A stretch of DNA of 64,000 nucleotides, from the IMG/VR virus record IMGVR_UViG_3300017991_000092, positions 16,833 through 80,832 of that record; one strand, 5' to 3'. Of this stretch, positions 50,421 through 59,583 are shown in pieces. Under the pieces are notes generated by a model that did no database searches, had not been told where the DNA came from, and saw only the letters and a program-made list of their open reading frames with translations. The translations under genes were made by a program, and so were the position numbers. Position 1 is the first letter of the stretch. Every line of letters begins with the position of its first letter. The DNA comes from a virus.

Positions 50421-50555
50421 CTACGTAAGGGTTAGAGTCCGGTAGATTTTAGCCTCTTGTAAATAAATCATGGTACCTCCTTTCAAATCAAATTTTTGGT
50501 GAATGTTCAATTGTCCTCCATCATGACCTTTGTTAACAATTTCTCGTTTGTACAT
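50421..50555 (-). CDS. Small minus-strand protein
   Basis: 44 residues (MYKREIVNKGHDGG..., ending RTLTLT), preceded on the minus strand by GAGGAAGGAAATG. An internal AAAGGAGG lies before a second in-frame ATG (50469 region), so a shorter product is possible. It is the only minus-strand gene before 58 kb. Function unknown. Confidence 0.4.
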   Translation of the reverse strand: MYKREIVNKGHDGGQLNIHQKFDLKGGTMIYLQEAKIYRTLTLT

Positions 50556-50751
50556 CACATTTCCTTCCTCTGCGCAGTTTAGGTTAGTAATACTCCTCCT
50601 TGCGACAAACGAGGCGTGCCTAAGCCAACCGAAACCTCCTTTAGTTATAGGTCAGCAGAAGAGAAAACAATATGTTTTCTCAGTTATTAATATATATAAA
50701 TCTATCTTCTATATATGATCCTGTTGAGAACAAATAAAAAAGGGGGTTCGT
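50556..50751. promoter_or_regulatory. Divergent intergenic region before terminase
   Basis: About 196 bases without a plus-strand gene. AT-rich elements near 50686-50720 (ATATATATAAATC, CTATATATGATCC) could be phage late-type promoters for the terminase gene. On the minus strand several GGAGG stretches occur without long open frames. GAAAAC..GTTTTC (50660s) forms a short inverted repeat. Promoter identity is not established. Confidence 0.35.
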
Positions 50752-52389
50752 ATGATAGAAGAGCAAATTGTTAAGTTAAGGAAAGATGCAGAAGAATATG
50801 TTGCGGAGTTCATACGTTGTAAATCTTCCTTCGACTATTTTTGTAGTAGATATATTTTAATTGAAATGCCTGGCGGAGACGTTCTTCTCCATCCTTACAA
50901 ACCCCAATCTAAACTAATTCGACTGATAAACAATAAACATTACGTACTAGTTCTTAAATCTAGACAGATTGGAATCTCTACAATTACACAGGCTTATATT
51001 GTTTGGTTGTGTTGTTTCTTTGATAATGCAGTGGTAGGTATTATTTCAAAAGATGGAAAGGAAGCAACAGATTTTGCTCGTGCAATTCGAGCTATGATGG
51101 AGAAACTTCCAAAGTGGATGGGTGCTAACTTTGATAAGAAGACGGAACAATCTTTTATTCTTACAAATGGTGCAAAAGTATACGCATCTCCAGTAAACCC
51201 AAATGCTCCAGAAAAAACTCTTCGTGGTAAAGCTATTACATTTTTGGTAATTGACGAAGCTGCATTTATCAAGTTTCTTGATGAGGCTTGGACAAGTATG
51301 GTATCTGCGTTATCAACTAATCAGATGCATGCGAAAAAGCAAAACGTTCCCTATGGTACGATTATATTATCCACGCCAAATAAAACCGTAGGTCCTGGAA
51401 AATGGTTCTTTGAGAGATATCAAAATGCTGTATCCGGGGATGATATCTTTCATCCTTTTGTTATCCATTGGCGTGACGTAGAAGAATTAGCTGATGATGA
51501 GGGTTGGTATGACACACAATGTAAATTGTTTGATAATGATCCTCGTAAAATTCAACAGGAGTTGGAGTTAAAATTCTTATCATCTATTGGATCATTTTTT
51601 GACGAATCTGTAACACAACAACTTCAAGAGATCAAGATTAATCCAATAGAAAAACTCAAGTTATTTGGTGGGGAAGCTTGGCGATTTAAAGAACCAGAAC
51701 CAAAAACTCATTATATAAGTGGAATTGATACGGCGCCAGAACATGGTGCTGATAAGTCTGCTATTACTGTATGGAACAACCAGACCCTAGAACAAGTATT
51801 TGAGTATCAGGGAAAGTGTAAGGTACTTGATTTTGTTAAAGTTGTTAAGGTTGTAGCTGCACAATATCCTGGTACATTAGTTATAGAATCGAACTCGTAC
51901 GGAAACCAAGTTGTTGAAGAGATGAACAACAGTGAATACATGACGATGGTTTATAGTGAGTCCAGAGGTAACAAAAAATTACCAGGATTACAAACGACAG
52001 GTAAGTCAAGACCATTAATGATAGATGCTTTATATTCTACAGTTACTGAGTTTCCAGAGTGCATTCAATCTACTAGACTCGCCTTAGAACTCGTCGGATT
52101 AATCACGAAACCTAGTGGTCGTGTTGAAGCTGATACGGGGTGTCACGACGACTTAGCACTCGCTACAGCGTTAGCATTTTATGTGAGGAAATATGATCCA
52201 CCTTATGTTGACTATGCAAATCCTGTAAATTCCGCGCTGTTGAAAAATGTGCTTGGGATGAATGATATACATGTAGGAAAACCATCAAATGCTTCAATCA
52301 TTCATGACATTAAGAACAACTTAGGAAAAGATAAATATCGAGGTAATATAAATACATTTGACTTTTTAGTTGGGGTTGATAGAGATTAA
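50752..52389 (+). CDS. Terminase large subunit
   Basis: DNA packaging motor, 545 residues. The ATPase part has the deviant Walker A LKSRQIGIST (about residues 68-77), Walker B FLVIDEAAF, and coupling motif ILSTPN. The nuclease part has SGIDTAPEHGADKSA with the first metal-binding Asp, VIESNSYG, and a C-terminal CHDDLALATALA with the last acidic pair. Length and layout match T4 gp17-type enzymes. Confidence 0.93.
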   Translation: MIEEQIVKLRKDAEEYVAEFIRCKSSFDYFCSRYILIEMPGGDVLLHPYKPQSKLIRLINNKHYVLVLKSRQIGISTITQAYIVWLCCFFDNAVVGIISKDGKEATDFARAIRAMMEKLPKWMGANFDKKTEQSFILTNGAKVYASPVNPNAPEKTLRGKAITFLVIDEAAFIKFLDEAWTSMVSALSTNQMHAKKQNVPYGTIILSTPNKTVGPGKWFFERYQNAVSGDDIFHPFVIHWRDVEELADDEGWYDTQCKLFDNDPRKIQQELELKFLSSIGSFFDESVTQQLQEIKINPIEKLKLFGGEAWRFKEPEPKTHYISGIDTAPEHGADKSAITVWNNQTLEQVFEYQGKCKVLDFVKVVKVVAAQYPGTLVIESNSYGNQVVEEMNNSEYMTMVYSESRGNKKLPGLQTTGKSRPLMIDALYSTVTEFPECIQSTRLALELVGLITKPSGRVEADTGCHDDLALATALAFYVRKYDPPYVDYANPVNSALLKNVLGMNDIHVGKPSNASIIHDIKNNLGKDKYRGNINTFDFLVGVDRD

Positions 52390-52399
52390 GGAGCTACCA

Positions 52400-53344
52400 A
52401 TGTTTGAAGACGCATTATTTCCAGGAGATGTTCCTCCAGAATATATTGAAGAGTGCAATCAGCAGCTACAACAGGAGATTTTTGCTCTTCCATTTAATAC
52501 ATACCTTGTAGCTAATTTAGATGGGTGGAAGTTATATTCATCGGATGCTCTAAAGAGAAGATATAAAGAGTCAATGTATAAAATGTCCCGTACAAAAAAT
52601 ATAGCTGATGATATTGGCAGAATGGTGGATGACAAAAAAATCATACCATGTTGGATCAATAAGGGAATTTTTCGACTCATAACATTTAAAATTTTCGCTC
52701 CTAGAGGTGCACAAAGTATAGCTGGATTCTTTACAAATAGAGAGAACCAAATTTATCTTCTAATTGATAATAACATGTCATTTGGTTTTGCATCGAATAA
52801 TCTACTAGCAAGTCTTACAGTTCATGAATCCATGCACATGGCTTGTAGTAATCAAAGAGGATCATTTGTGTCTCTATTTCGAGAAGAATTAATAACATAT
52901 TATAATACAATGTTTGAATTTATATTCCAGACAAAAGGGGATATATCTAAAGCGAGCCAAAAAATTATTTCGTTTCTTTTTAAATCATTTGAATTTCCTG
53001 TGAATCCATCGCCTGCGCCGCTAATTAAAAAGTATTTAAGATTGATGGATGAAGAGTTAAGACCTTTTTCTACATTATCTATGGAGAAATTTGACCAATC
53101 TCTAAAAGATTATATTGATTATATTCGATTATATTTTTTCCATGGAGAGAGATTCTATAAGTCAATAAGAGACTATGCCCATATTTATCAAGGATTAAGA
53201 AAAGGATATGAAAGAGGACTAGGTGTGAAGGGAAATACAAGTCTGATGGTCCAAGAGATGTTTTATCCTTCAGAGATTATTTGCATTTACGCTGAGCTTA
53301 CACAAAGAATGTCCAAAGTTTATAGAGCATTTCATAAAATATAA
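52400..53344 (+). CDS. Putative zinc metallopeptidase-like virion-module protein
   Basis: 314 residues from ATG 52400 (AAGGAG upstream). VHESMH near residue 143 is a zincin HExxH motif, followed by EELITYY about 20 residues later with a candidate third ligand Glu. Otherwise unrecognised. Located between terminase and the tape-measure-like gene, it may process a virion protein or be a structural relic. Confidence 0.5.
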   Translation: MFEDALFPGDVPPEYIEECNQQLQQEIFALPFNTYLVANLDGWKLYSSDALKRRYKESMYKMSRTKNIADDIGRMVDDKKIIPCWINKGIFRLITFKIFAPRGAQSIAGFFTNRENQIYLLIDNNMSFGFASNNLLASLTVHESMHMACSNQRGSFVSLFREELITYYNTMFEFIFQTKGDISKASQKIISFLFKSFEFPVNPSPAPLIKKYLRLMDEELRPFSTLSMEKFDQSLKDYIDYIRLYFFHGERFYKSIRDYAHIYQGLRKGYERGLGVKGNTSLMVQEMFYPSEIICIYAELTQRMSKVYRAFHKI

Positions 53345-53356
53345 GAGGATTTCGAG

Positions 53357-56300
53357 ATGGTTGATGAAAACAAAAAAAGGCAAGACGCCTTAGAAAGGGA
53401 AGCTGACAAACGGATACAAAATATAAGTAATGTTACGTCGTCCGTTGCTGCAAGAGCAGAAGCAGCCGCAAAACGTGCCCAGGATTTAGAAGTCCAAGAG
53501 AGGTACGGTACGGCGAAAGGTGCTCGACAAGCAGTATCATCAATCGACCGTGTACTTAAAAATTTAGGAAGTGCCACCGAAGCCTTAGCAATAGGTGTTA
53601 AAAACATAACAGCTGAAACCGCAAGAGGTGTTAAACAAATCTCAGTAGGAGCAGCTGGCGCTGTTGGAGAATATGCAAAAGCTGTTGGTGAAGACATCAA
53701 CTGGAATAAGGGCGCATTTGTAACCACTACCCTTGGAAGAATTACTCCCCTCCTTGGTTATGCTGTGGCTAAAATGATGGAAACCACAGTATTCAGAAAT
53801 ATGATCGCAAAAATGAAAGCTGGTATTAACAAGGCTCTTGGCGCGGTCGCATTCAAATTTAAGCAAATTGCGATGGTTGGTTGGGAAAAAGGAAAGGAGT
53901 TTGTAGCGGGAATTCGTGATCTCTTTTCTCGAAAGAGGGGAGCAGCGCGTGTAACTGAAGCGGCAAAGCGAGAAAAAGAAGCAATAGAAAAAGCCAAACG
54001 TGCAGCTCCTAAGATGCAAAGGGGTGGGTACGTCAAAAAAGGCGGACTCGCAGAAATTCATTCTGGAGAAGTGGTGCAGAGTAAGCAGGACGTTGCTGGT
54101 TTTAAACGGCTGGCAACTGTTATCGCTTCTGGATTTAAAATCTTCCAGAAAAAGTCGCTTGATATTGAGCAAAAGTTGGCGATGCAACCACATGTCCAAA
54201 AGAATATTCTTGGAGATGCTGTCAAAGACGCGCTCGCAGAAAAACAAGGACGAGGAGCTCCGTTAGAGCGAATTGCTGAAGCCACTGCTCGTATCGCTAC
54301 TATTGTAAATCCATTCCGTCTTATCTCTACAATTTGGCAGAACTTCTTAGCAAGAAGTCCGTTCATTCGAGCATTTAATAGAATTGGAGTTGCTGCATTA
54401 AAGGTCGTAGCACTTCCAATAACTGCTCTTTTTAAACGAAGAACGTCAGGATTACGGCTAACGGGAAATCCATTTGTTGATATGGGTTCTCTGCTGGGCG
54501 CAATTCATGGAATTTTATACACTGAATTAGACACTCAAACTCGCCATCTAAATGACATTGCTGAAGCAACAACAGCAATGGCTCAGAAAGAAGGAATTAA
54601 AATTGAAAGAACTCAAGCTAGAAAAGCTTCGGCTACTTATACATGGGCGGGCAAGGGAATAAAGTGGTTAGGTAAACAGATTGGTTCAGGTCTCGGTTGG
54701 ATGTTTGGTGAAGATTCACCGTTTGTAAAATTTATGACCAAAGAAAGATCTGTTGGTGGCGGCGCTAAATGGATGGGAAGAAAAGCTGGTGAAGCAGTGA
54801 AATGGGGTGGTAGAAGAACAGAAGAGAAATTAAGAGAAAAATATGGTGACAAAGCATGGGTTGATTATATTTCAAAACAACGAACTGTAAAAGGTGGACT
54901 TGAAGGTACTAGAGATTGGTTAAAAGAGAAGACTTGGGGGAGAGTTGGTAAATGGTGGGACGAACGAAAGAAAAGAAAGAAAAATGTAAGAACACTTGAA
55001 AAACAATTATATGAATTTGAAGACTTGCATAAGACTCAAAAACGAAGTTTAAATCTTCAAAAAGATCAATACTTAAGACAAAGAAAGCAACTTAGAGTTG
55101 CCAGAGCATCATCTAAAAAATTAGGATCTGTTGCAACCAGATTAAAAAGCGGAAAAGATTGGTTCATGAACCTGTTTACAAAAATTGGAATGGGTATTAT
55201 GGGCATCCCAAAATTGTTAGGTAAATTTTGGGGAATCGCAAAGGGTCTTAAAAGTATGACAAGTTTCTTTAATCTTGTTAGTAAAGTTGGACCTTTGAAA
55301 GCTATCCTTGGAGTTGGTGGTGGAATTGCAGCGGCTGGTGCAGCAGGATATGGTGTTGGGACTCTCCTAAATAAACTGATTATCGAACCATACATTGTCA
55401 AGCCACTTGTCAAGGGTTCGGAAGAGAGGGCTAAGCGAAGTACTAAACAGCATGTGACAGGTATTAGGGAAGCACAAGATCTTATTTCACGATACCAACT
55501 TGGAGAAGAAGTCGACAAAGAGAAAGTTATAAAAGCCAGAACAATGATTTCTGCATCAGCTCAGATGCAAGGAATGAAAGCTAAAAGACGAAAAGACTTT
55601 GGTTCTCTTACAAGAAGTACATTGTTTGATGAAATTGAATCTGCTCAAGATGCTTACTTCGTAGAAAATTTTGACCGATATGCTGGTTATGGTTCTGCTC
55701 AGTTAACTAGACTTCGTGCAGAGTGGTTAGAAAAAGGTGGGTTTGGTGGTAAAGGTTGGACTGAAAATGCAACTGAGTATGGTAGACGAAGAGAAGAAGC
55801 TTTCTTAAAATATGTTGAATCAAAAGGCAAAAAATTATCAAAAGAAAAATTAGAGACTCAAGCCAGAGGAGCATTGACAGGGGAGAAATACTTACTTTCT
55901 AGAGGTACAGCAGCAAAAACTAGAAAGTTCCAAAAAGGTCTTGCTGATTACTTACCAATCATTTCTCAATTTGCAGGAAGTACTATTTTAGGCGTTGGTT
56001 CACAAGCAGCCGCAAAATATCTTGAGAATAACCCAGAAGCTCTAGTTAAAGTAGCTGATTCTATTTTGAAAATGAAAAGGGATCAAATAGACCCAAATAT
56101 TATAGCCGCTGCTGAGTTCATTAAATCAAATCCTGATGCGTTAGGTGCTCTAGAAAAAGGAGATGCCATTGTTCAACAAGCAAAGGCAACCGTCACTGAA
56201 AAAGTAGAAGGTGCGAAACAAAAGGTGAAAGCAGAGACAACAAAGAGATATGTTGCGGTACAGGCTTGGGCAACATTAAAAGAAAATGGACAGCAACTTA

Positions 56301-57202
56301 TAGGATACGGTGGCGCAATGGGCATTGGACATCGTGGATACGTCCAGGCTCTTAAAATAGCTAAAGCCCACGCCAGAAAACAAGTTCTAGAACAAGCTAA
56401 AGGTAGTAAAATCGGTGCAGTAAATTATACAGTTGTTGAAGATGAAGCGTTTGCAAAAGAATTGATAGCAGAAAGACGAAAGCCAACCGGTACTGCTATG
56501 GATACAGCTATAGAAACCGCTGGGGAAGGAACTCTTGTAGCTGCTGCAGAATTTGGAAAATCAGCTAGAAAAGCAACAGATAAAGCAGTTGCAACTGTAA
56601 AAGAATCTGCAATAAAAGCGAAAGATTTTGCAGCTGATGCTGTTAAAAATCCAACTGTATATTATAGAATGTTAAAAGAACGAGTATTTGATGGCATTGA
56701 TGTACTGAAAGGATATGTAGCAAATATTAGCGATAGAATGACTGGAGTATGGGAAATTGCTAAAGCAAGATATGAACATGAAATTGGACAACTTCCAAAA
56801 GAAGTAGTCGCTCATAGAGGCTTCAAAGGAATGGCTACAAAAGGTACGCCACTCATAAGAACGGAAGCTGGTGAGTTCATTGAGATTACTCCAGCAGGGG
56901 AAGTTAATGAAGCTCTTAGAAGACAAGGTGTTTCGAGAGATCAAGTTGCCGCACTTGGCGCTGGAAGAGATATAATGAGAGCCAATATGACTTCAGATAT
57001 GATTAGCGGTATAAATGGAATACGTGGCGCTGTGGAATCAGGAACTAAGTCACAAGCTGCTATGATGTCATCGTTTATAGATAACTCTACACAGTCTACA
57101 CAAGTTACTAATGTAAATGGCGGTGGAGGAGCTTCTGGTCCAGGAGGAGCTGTATTTTATGGCAATGAATTAAATGCAGTACTTTCTGGGAACTTAACGT
57201 AA
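53357..57202 (+). CDS. Tape-measure-like giant virion protein
   Basis: 1281 residues, the largest gene. Long helical, Lys/Ala-rich N-terminus; a GGYVKKGGLAEIHSGEVV stretch near residue 225 of the kind common in tail tape measure proteins; several hydrophobic Gly/Ala-rich segments (around 640-680); and a Gly-rich end. Located in the virion block. A tail tape measure or internal virion protein is the best reading. Confidence 0.6.
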   Translation: MVDENKKRQDALEREADKRIQNISNVTSSVAARAEAAAKRAQDLEVQERYGTAKGARQAVSSIDRVLKNLGSATEALAIGVKNITAETARGVKQISVGAAGAVGEYAKAVGEDINWNKGAFVTTTLGRITPLLGYAVAKMMETTVFRNMIAKMKAGINKALGAVAFKFKQIAMVGWEKGKEFVAGIRDLFSRKRGAARVTEAAKREKEAIEKAKRAAPKMQRGGYVKKGGLAEIHSGEVVQSKQDVAGFKRLATVIASGFKIFQKKSLDIEQKLAMQPHVQKNILGDAVKDALAEKQGRGAPLERIAEATARIATIVNPFRLISTIWQNFLARSPFIRAFNRIGVAALKVVALPITALFKRRTSGLRLTGNPFVDMGSLLGAIHGILYTELDTQTRHLNDIAEATTAMAQKEGIKIERTQARKASATYTWAGKGIKWLGKQIGSGLGWMFGEDSPFVKFMTKERSVGGGAKWMGRKAGEAVKWGGRRTEEKLREKYGDKAWVDYISKQRTVKGGLEGTRDWLKEKTWGRVGKWWDERKKRKKNVRTLEKQLYEFEDLHKTQKRSLNLQKDQYLRQRKQLRVARASSKKLGSVATRLKSGKDWFMNLFTKIGMGIMGIPKLLGKFWGIAKGLKSMTSFFNLVSKVGPLKAILGVGGGIAAAGAAGYGVGTLLNKLIIEPYIVKPLVKGSEERAKRSTKQHVTGIREAQDLISRYQLGEEVDKEKVIKARTMISASAQMQGMKAKRRKDFGSLTRSTLFDEIESAQDAYFVENFDRYAGYGSAQLTRLRAEWLEKGGFGGKGWTENATEYGRRREEAFLKYVESKGKKLSKEKLETQARGALTGEKYLLSRGTAAKTRKFQKGLADYLPIISQFAGSTILGVGSQAAAKYLENNPEALVKVADSILKMKRDQIDPNIIAAAEFIKSNPDALGALEKGDAIVQQAKATVTEKVEGAKQKVKAETTKRYVAVQAWATLKENGQQLIGYGGAMGIGHRGYVQALKIAKAHARKQVLEQAKGSKIGAVNYTVVEDEAFAKELIAERRKPTGTAMDTAIETAGEGTLVAAAEFGKSARKATDKAVATVKESAIKAKDFAADAVKNPTVYYRMLKERVFDGIDVLKGYVANISDRMTGVWEIAKARYEHEIGQLPKEVVAHRGFKGMATKGTPLIRTEAGEFIEITPAGEVNEALRRQGVSRDQVAALGAGRDIMRANMTSDMISGINGIRGAVESGTKSQAAMMSSFIDNSTQSTQVTNVNGGGGASGPGGAVFYGNELNAVLSGNLT

Positions 57203-57212
57203 GGAGATTGAG

Positions 57213-58478
57213 ATGGCTAAAGAAACAGGAAATTTAACTGACATTGAGTTTACATATGGTTTGCCACCTACGACAGAGACTACAGCACCCATTATACATA
57301 ACACAATGCCACAAGCTACTATTACACCTTGTGTTCCCAAGTTTGAACAAGGGCATTCACTATTTAGATTGGAAGAAGAACCGCCATCTTATTTAAAGTT
57401 GTTAGAAGATCATGGTTTTACAAAAAAGAGCGGTGATATTCAAGTTGCATTTTTAGCGGATTCCTTTCCAACGGATACGTTTACAAATGAGTTTGGTGAA
57501 ACCTTTCTAGATAGATTTGCGAAGGTAGCCTCAGGTGGAGTTTCTGATGTTATGCAAATTCTTGGAACACGCAGTGCAGGTGAAACAGCTGATGTGATGC
57601 AGGAGATTGCTGGAGAAGGAAAGTTCGCAGATCTTATAGGTTGGGTACAGGGAAAAGCTGGAGCCGCAGAAACTGCCCTGACGAAAAAAGCTGGAGAAAT
57701 AAAAGGAAGTAGAGCTAAACAAGTTGCTCAGAATATATTGAATGTAACAAAAGCAGTAGCAACAGGTGGTCGTTTTGACTTTCCTCAAGTATGGAAGAAT
57801 AGTACATTTTCTCCGTCTTATACAATGACAATTAGATTATGGAACCCATCACCAGGAAATGCAGAGTCCACGAGAAAATTTATTGTAGGTCCGATAGCAT
57901 CTCTACTACTTCTTACACTACCTCAATCAGATAAGGACGTTGGATCTGCATACAAGTGGCCTTATCTATGTAAAGTAAGAGCACCCGGAATATTTCATTT
58001 GAGCGCTGCTTACGTAAGTAGTGTAGCTGTGATAAAAGGTGGCGACCAACAAAGTATTGCATGGAATCAAAATCTTGGTGTAGTTGATGTAAGAATAGAC
58101 TTTGGAAGTCTTTTTAACAGTGTCTTGACAGAAACTACAGGAAGTGTACTCAAAGATAGTCGTCCGACTCTTCGAAATTATCTTGAAGGAATTGGCGGTC
58201 CTGGTCTCCCTAATCGACAAGGGAAGGGTTTATACAATCCTTTTATAGCAACTCAGGAATCATTGTTTGGGGAGGAAGGAATAAGAAAGTCCCTAGAAGA
58301 GATTCTTTGGGAATCGAGAGAATATAATCATGGTAAAGCAATACCAACAAAGACAAATCAGAAAACAGTCAACTCTGTAAATACCCAGAATAAACAAACT
58401 GAAACTGCAAGTGATCCGACTTCAACAAGGGTTACACAAGAACAGAAGGATGCTGAAAATAATTTTGTGTGGCCCTAA
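57213..58478 (+). CDS. Putative tail/baseplate structural protein
   Basis: 421 residues. A central beta-rich region (SPSYTMTIRLWNPSPG..., then APGIFHLSAAYVSSVAVIKG) resembles tail-tube-associated baseplate proteins of contractile phages. Gln/Thr-rich end. Its stop overlaps the convergent minus gene by four bases, with no terminator between. Exact homologue not identified. Confidence 0.5.
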   Translation: MAKETGNLTDIEFTYGLPPTTETTAPIIHNTMPQATITPCVPKFEQGHSLFRLEEEPPSYLKLLEDHGFTKKSGDIQVAFLADSFPTDTFTNEFGETFLDRFAKVASGGVSDVMQILGTRSAGETADVMQEIAGEGKFADLIGWVQGKAGAAETALTKKAGEIKGSRAKQVAQNILNVTKAVATGGRFDFPQVWKNSTFSPSYTMTIRLWNPSPGNAESTRKFIVGPIASLLLLTLPQSDKDVGSAYKWPYLCKVRAPGIFHLSAAYVSSVAVIKGGDQQSIAWNQNLGVVDVRIDFGSLFNSVLTETTGSVLKDSRPTLRNYLEGIGGPGLPNRQGKGLYNPFIATQESLFGEEGIRKSLEEILWESREYNHGKAIPTKTNQKTVNSVNTQNKQTETASDPTSTRVTQEQKDAENNFVWP

Positions 58479-59581
58479 CATGCAGTATTTCTAAAGATCA
58501 TTGTGATATAATAGGCGAGATATTTATTGATTAGAGCTTGGGTTTGCTTTGTTAAATCATCGTACTGCTTTTGGTAATTCAAAGTTTTGATAACTTGATT
58601 TAAAAGTAAAGTAACTTGTTGTTTAAAGTAGACCCTGGCTTTAGTCCTCTTTACAGCCATCAACCCACTGACATATCCGTAATAAGACTTTCCGCAAATC
58701 GAGTCAACCGAAGTTACACCTTTCAAAAACAATTCTAAGATTGTTCTTATATTGTCTGCGTATTTCACGTCGCGGATATTATTTGAAATCAGTGTTGCTA
58801 ATGATATTCTAATTTTTGTCAACGCCCTAGCTTCATCAACAGCTTTACGATCTGTAATTTTGTAGACCGTTATCTTTTTAACAACATCAGTAACAACTCT
58901 TGAAGTTCTCTCTAATTGTTGATATTGTTGTTCATCACCCTCTTCACCTTCATATGGTTCTCTAATCGCAAGCCCTTCCTTCGAAGCTCTATAATATAGT
59001 TCTGCAAAACTCTTAATACTTTGAGATACTCTTGTTCTAGCTTCTCTAATGAATGTAACATTTCCATCTACAGTTGGGGAAATAAAATTTTTTCTGTGTT
59101 TTTTATCCATTTCCCTTGTCATAAAAAGAAGCGCATTCGCGATAGTTTTTTCTCTGACAAAAAGATGAGTCTTTGCAAGATTCTCTAGAGTATACTTAAA
59201 TACATCTTTGTTACAATACTGAATTTGCTTGTATATTAAGTTTGTAAATACTCTCGTGATATACAAAGTAAGGGTTGACGTATAAGCACTCACCTCACGA
59301 CGTTTTAACATTGCGTACATTATGAATAGATAGAAATTTGAGATTGGGTCTGTTTCTAACTTCCATTTTGCGGCAGGAGTGCCCTTGTAAAACCTTTTCA
59401 CAAACTCACGTATATCTTTTTCTTTTAACTTGCACAAATGGAGTAAAATGAAATAGTACTTTTTAAGGGAAGGGTAGTAGCAAGGTTCTGACAAACTAGA
59501 TAGTTCAAACGCAGCAATTTGATGAATTTTCTTTTTTAATGCTGGATAATCTATATTTGATTGTTCAAGTAATATATCCAT
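58475..59581 (-). CDS. Hypothetical virion-block protein
   Basis: 368 residues, helical, with many Tyr, Lys and Arg. Not recognised. First of the minus-strand block in map order, last in transcription order. Its position after the gp6-like gene suggests a virion role. Confidence 0.5.
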   Translation of the reverse strand: MDILLEQSNIDYPALKKKIHQIAAFELSSLSEPCYYPSLKKYYFILLHLCKLKEKDIREFVKRFYKGTPAAKWKLETDPISNFYLFIMYAMLKRREVSAYTSTLTLYITRVFTNLIYKQIQYCNKDVFKYTLENLAKTHLFVREKTIANALLFMTREMDKKHRKNFISPTVDGNVTFIREARTRVSQSIKSFAELYYRASKEGLAIREPYEGEEGDEQQYQQLERTSRVVTDVVKKITVYKITDRKAVDEARALTKIRISLATLISNNIRDVKYADNIRTILELFLKGVTSVDSICGKSYYGYVSGLMAVKRTKARVYFKQQVTLLLNQVIKTLNYQKQYDDLTKQTQALINKYLAYYITMIFRNTAC

Positions 59582-59583
59582 TT

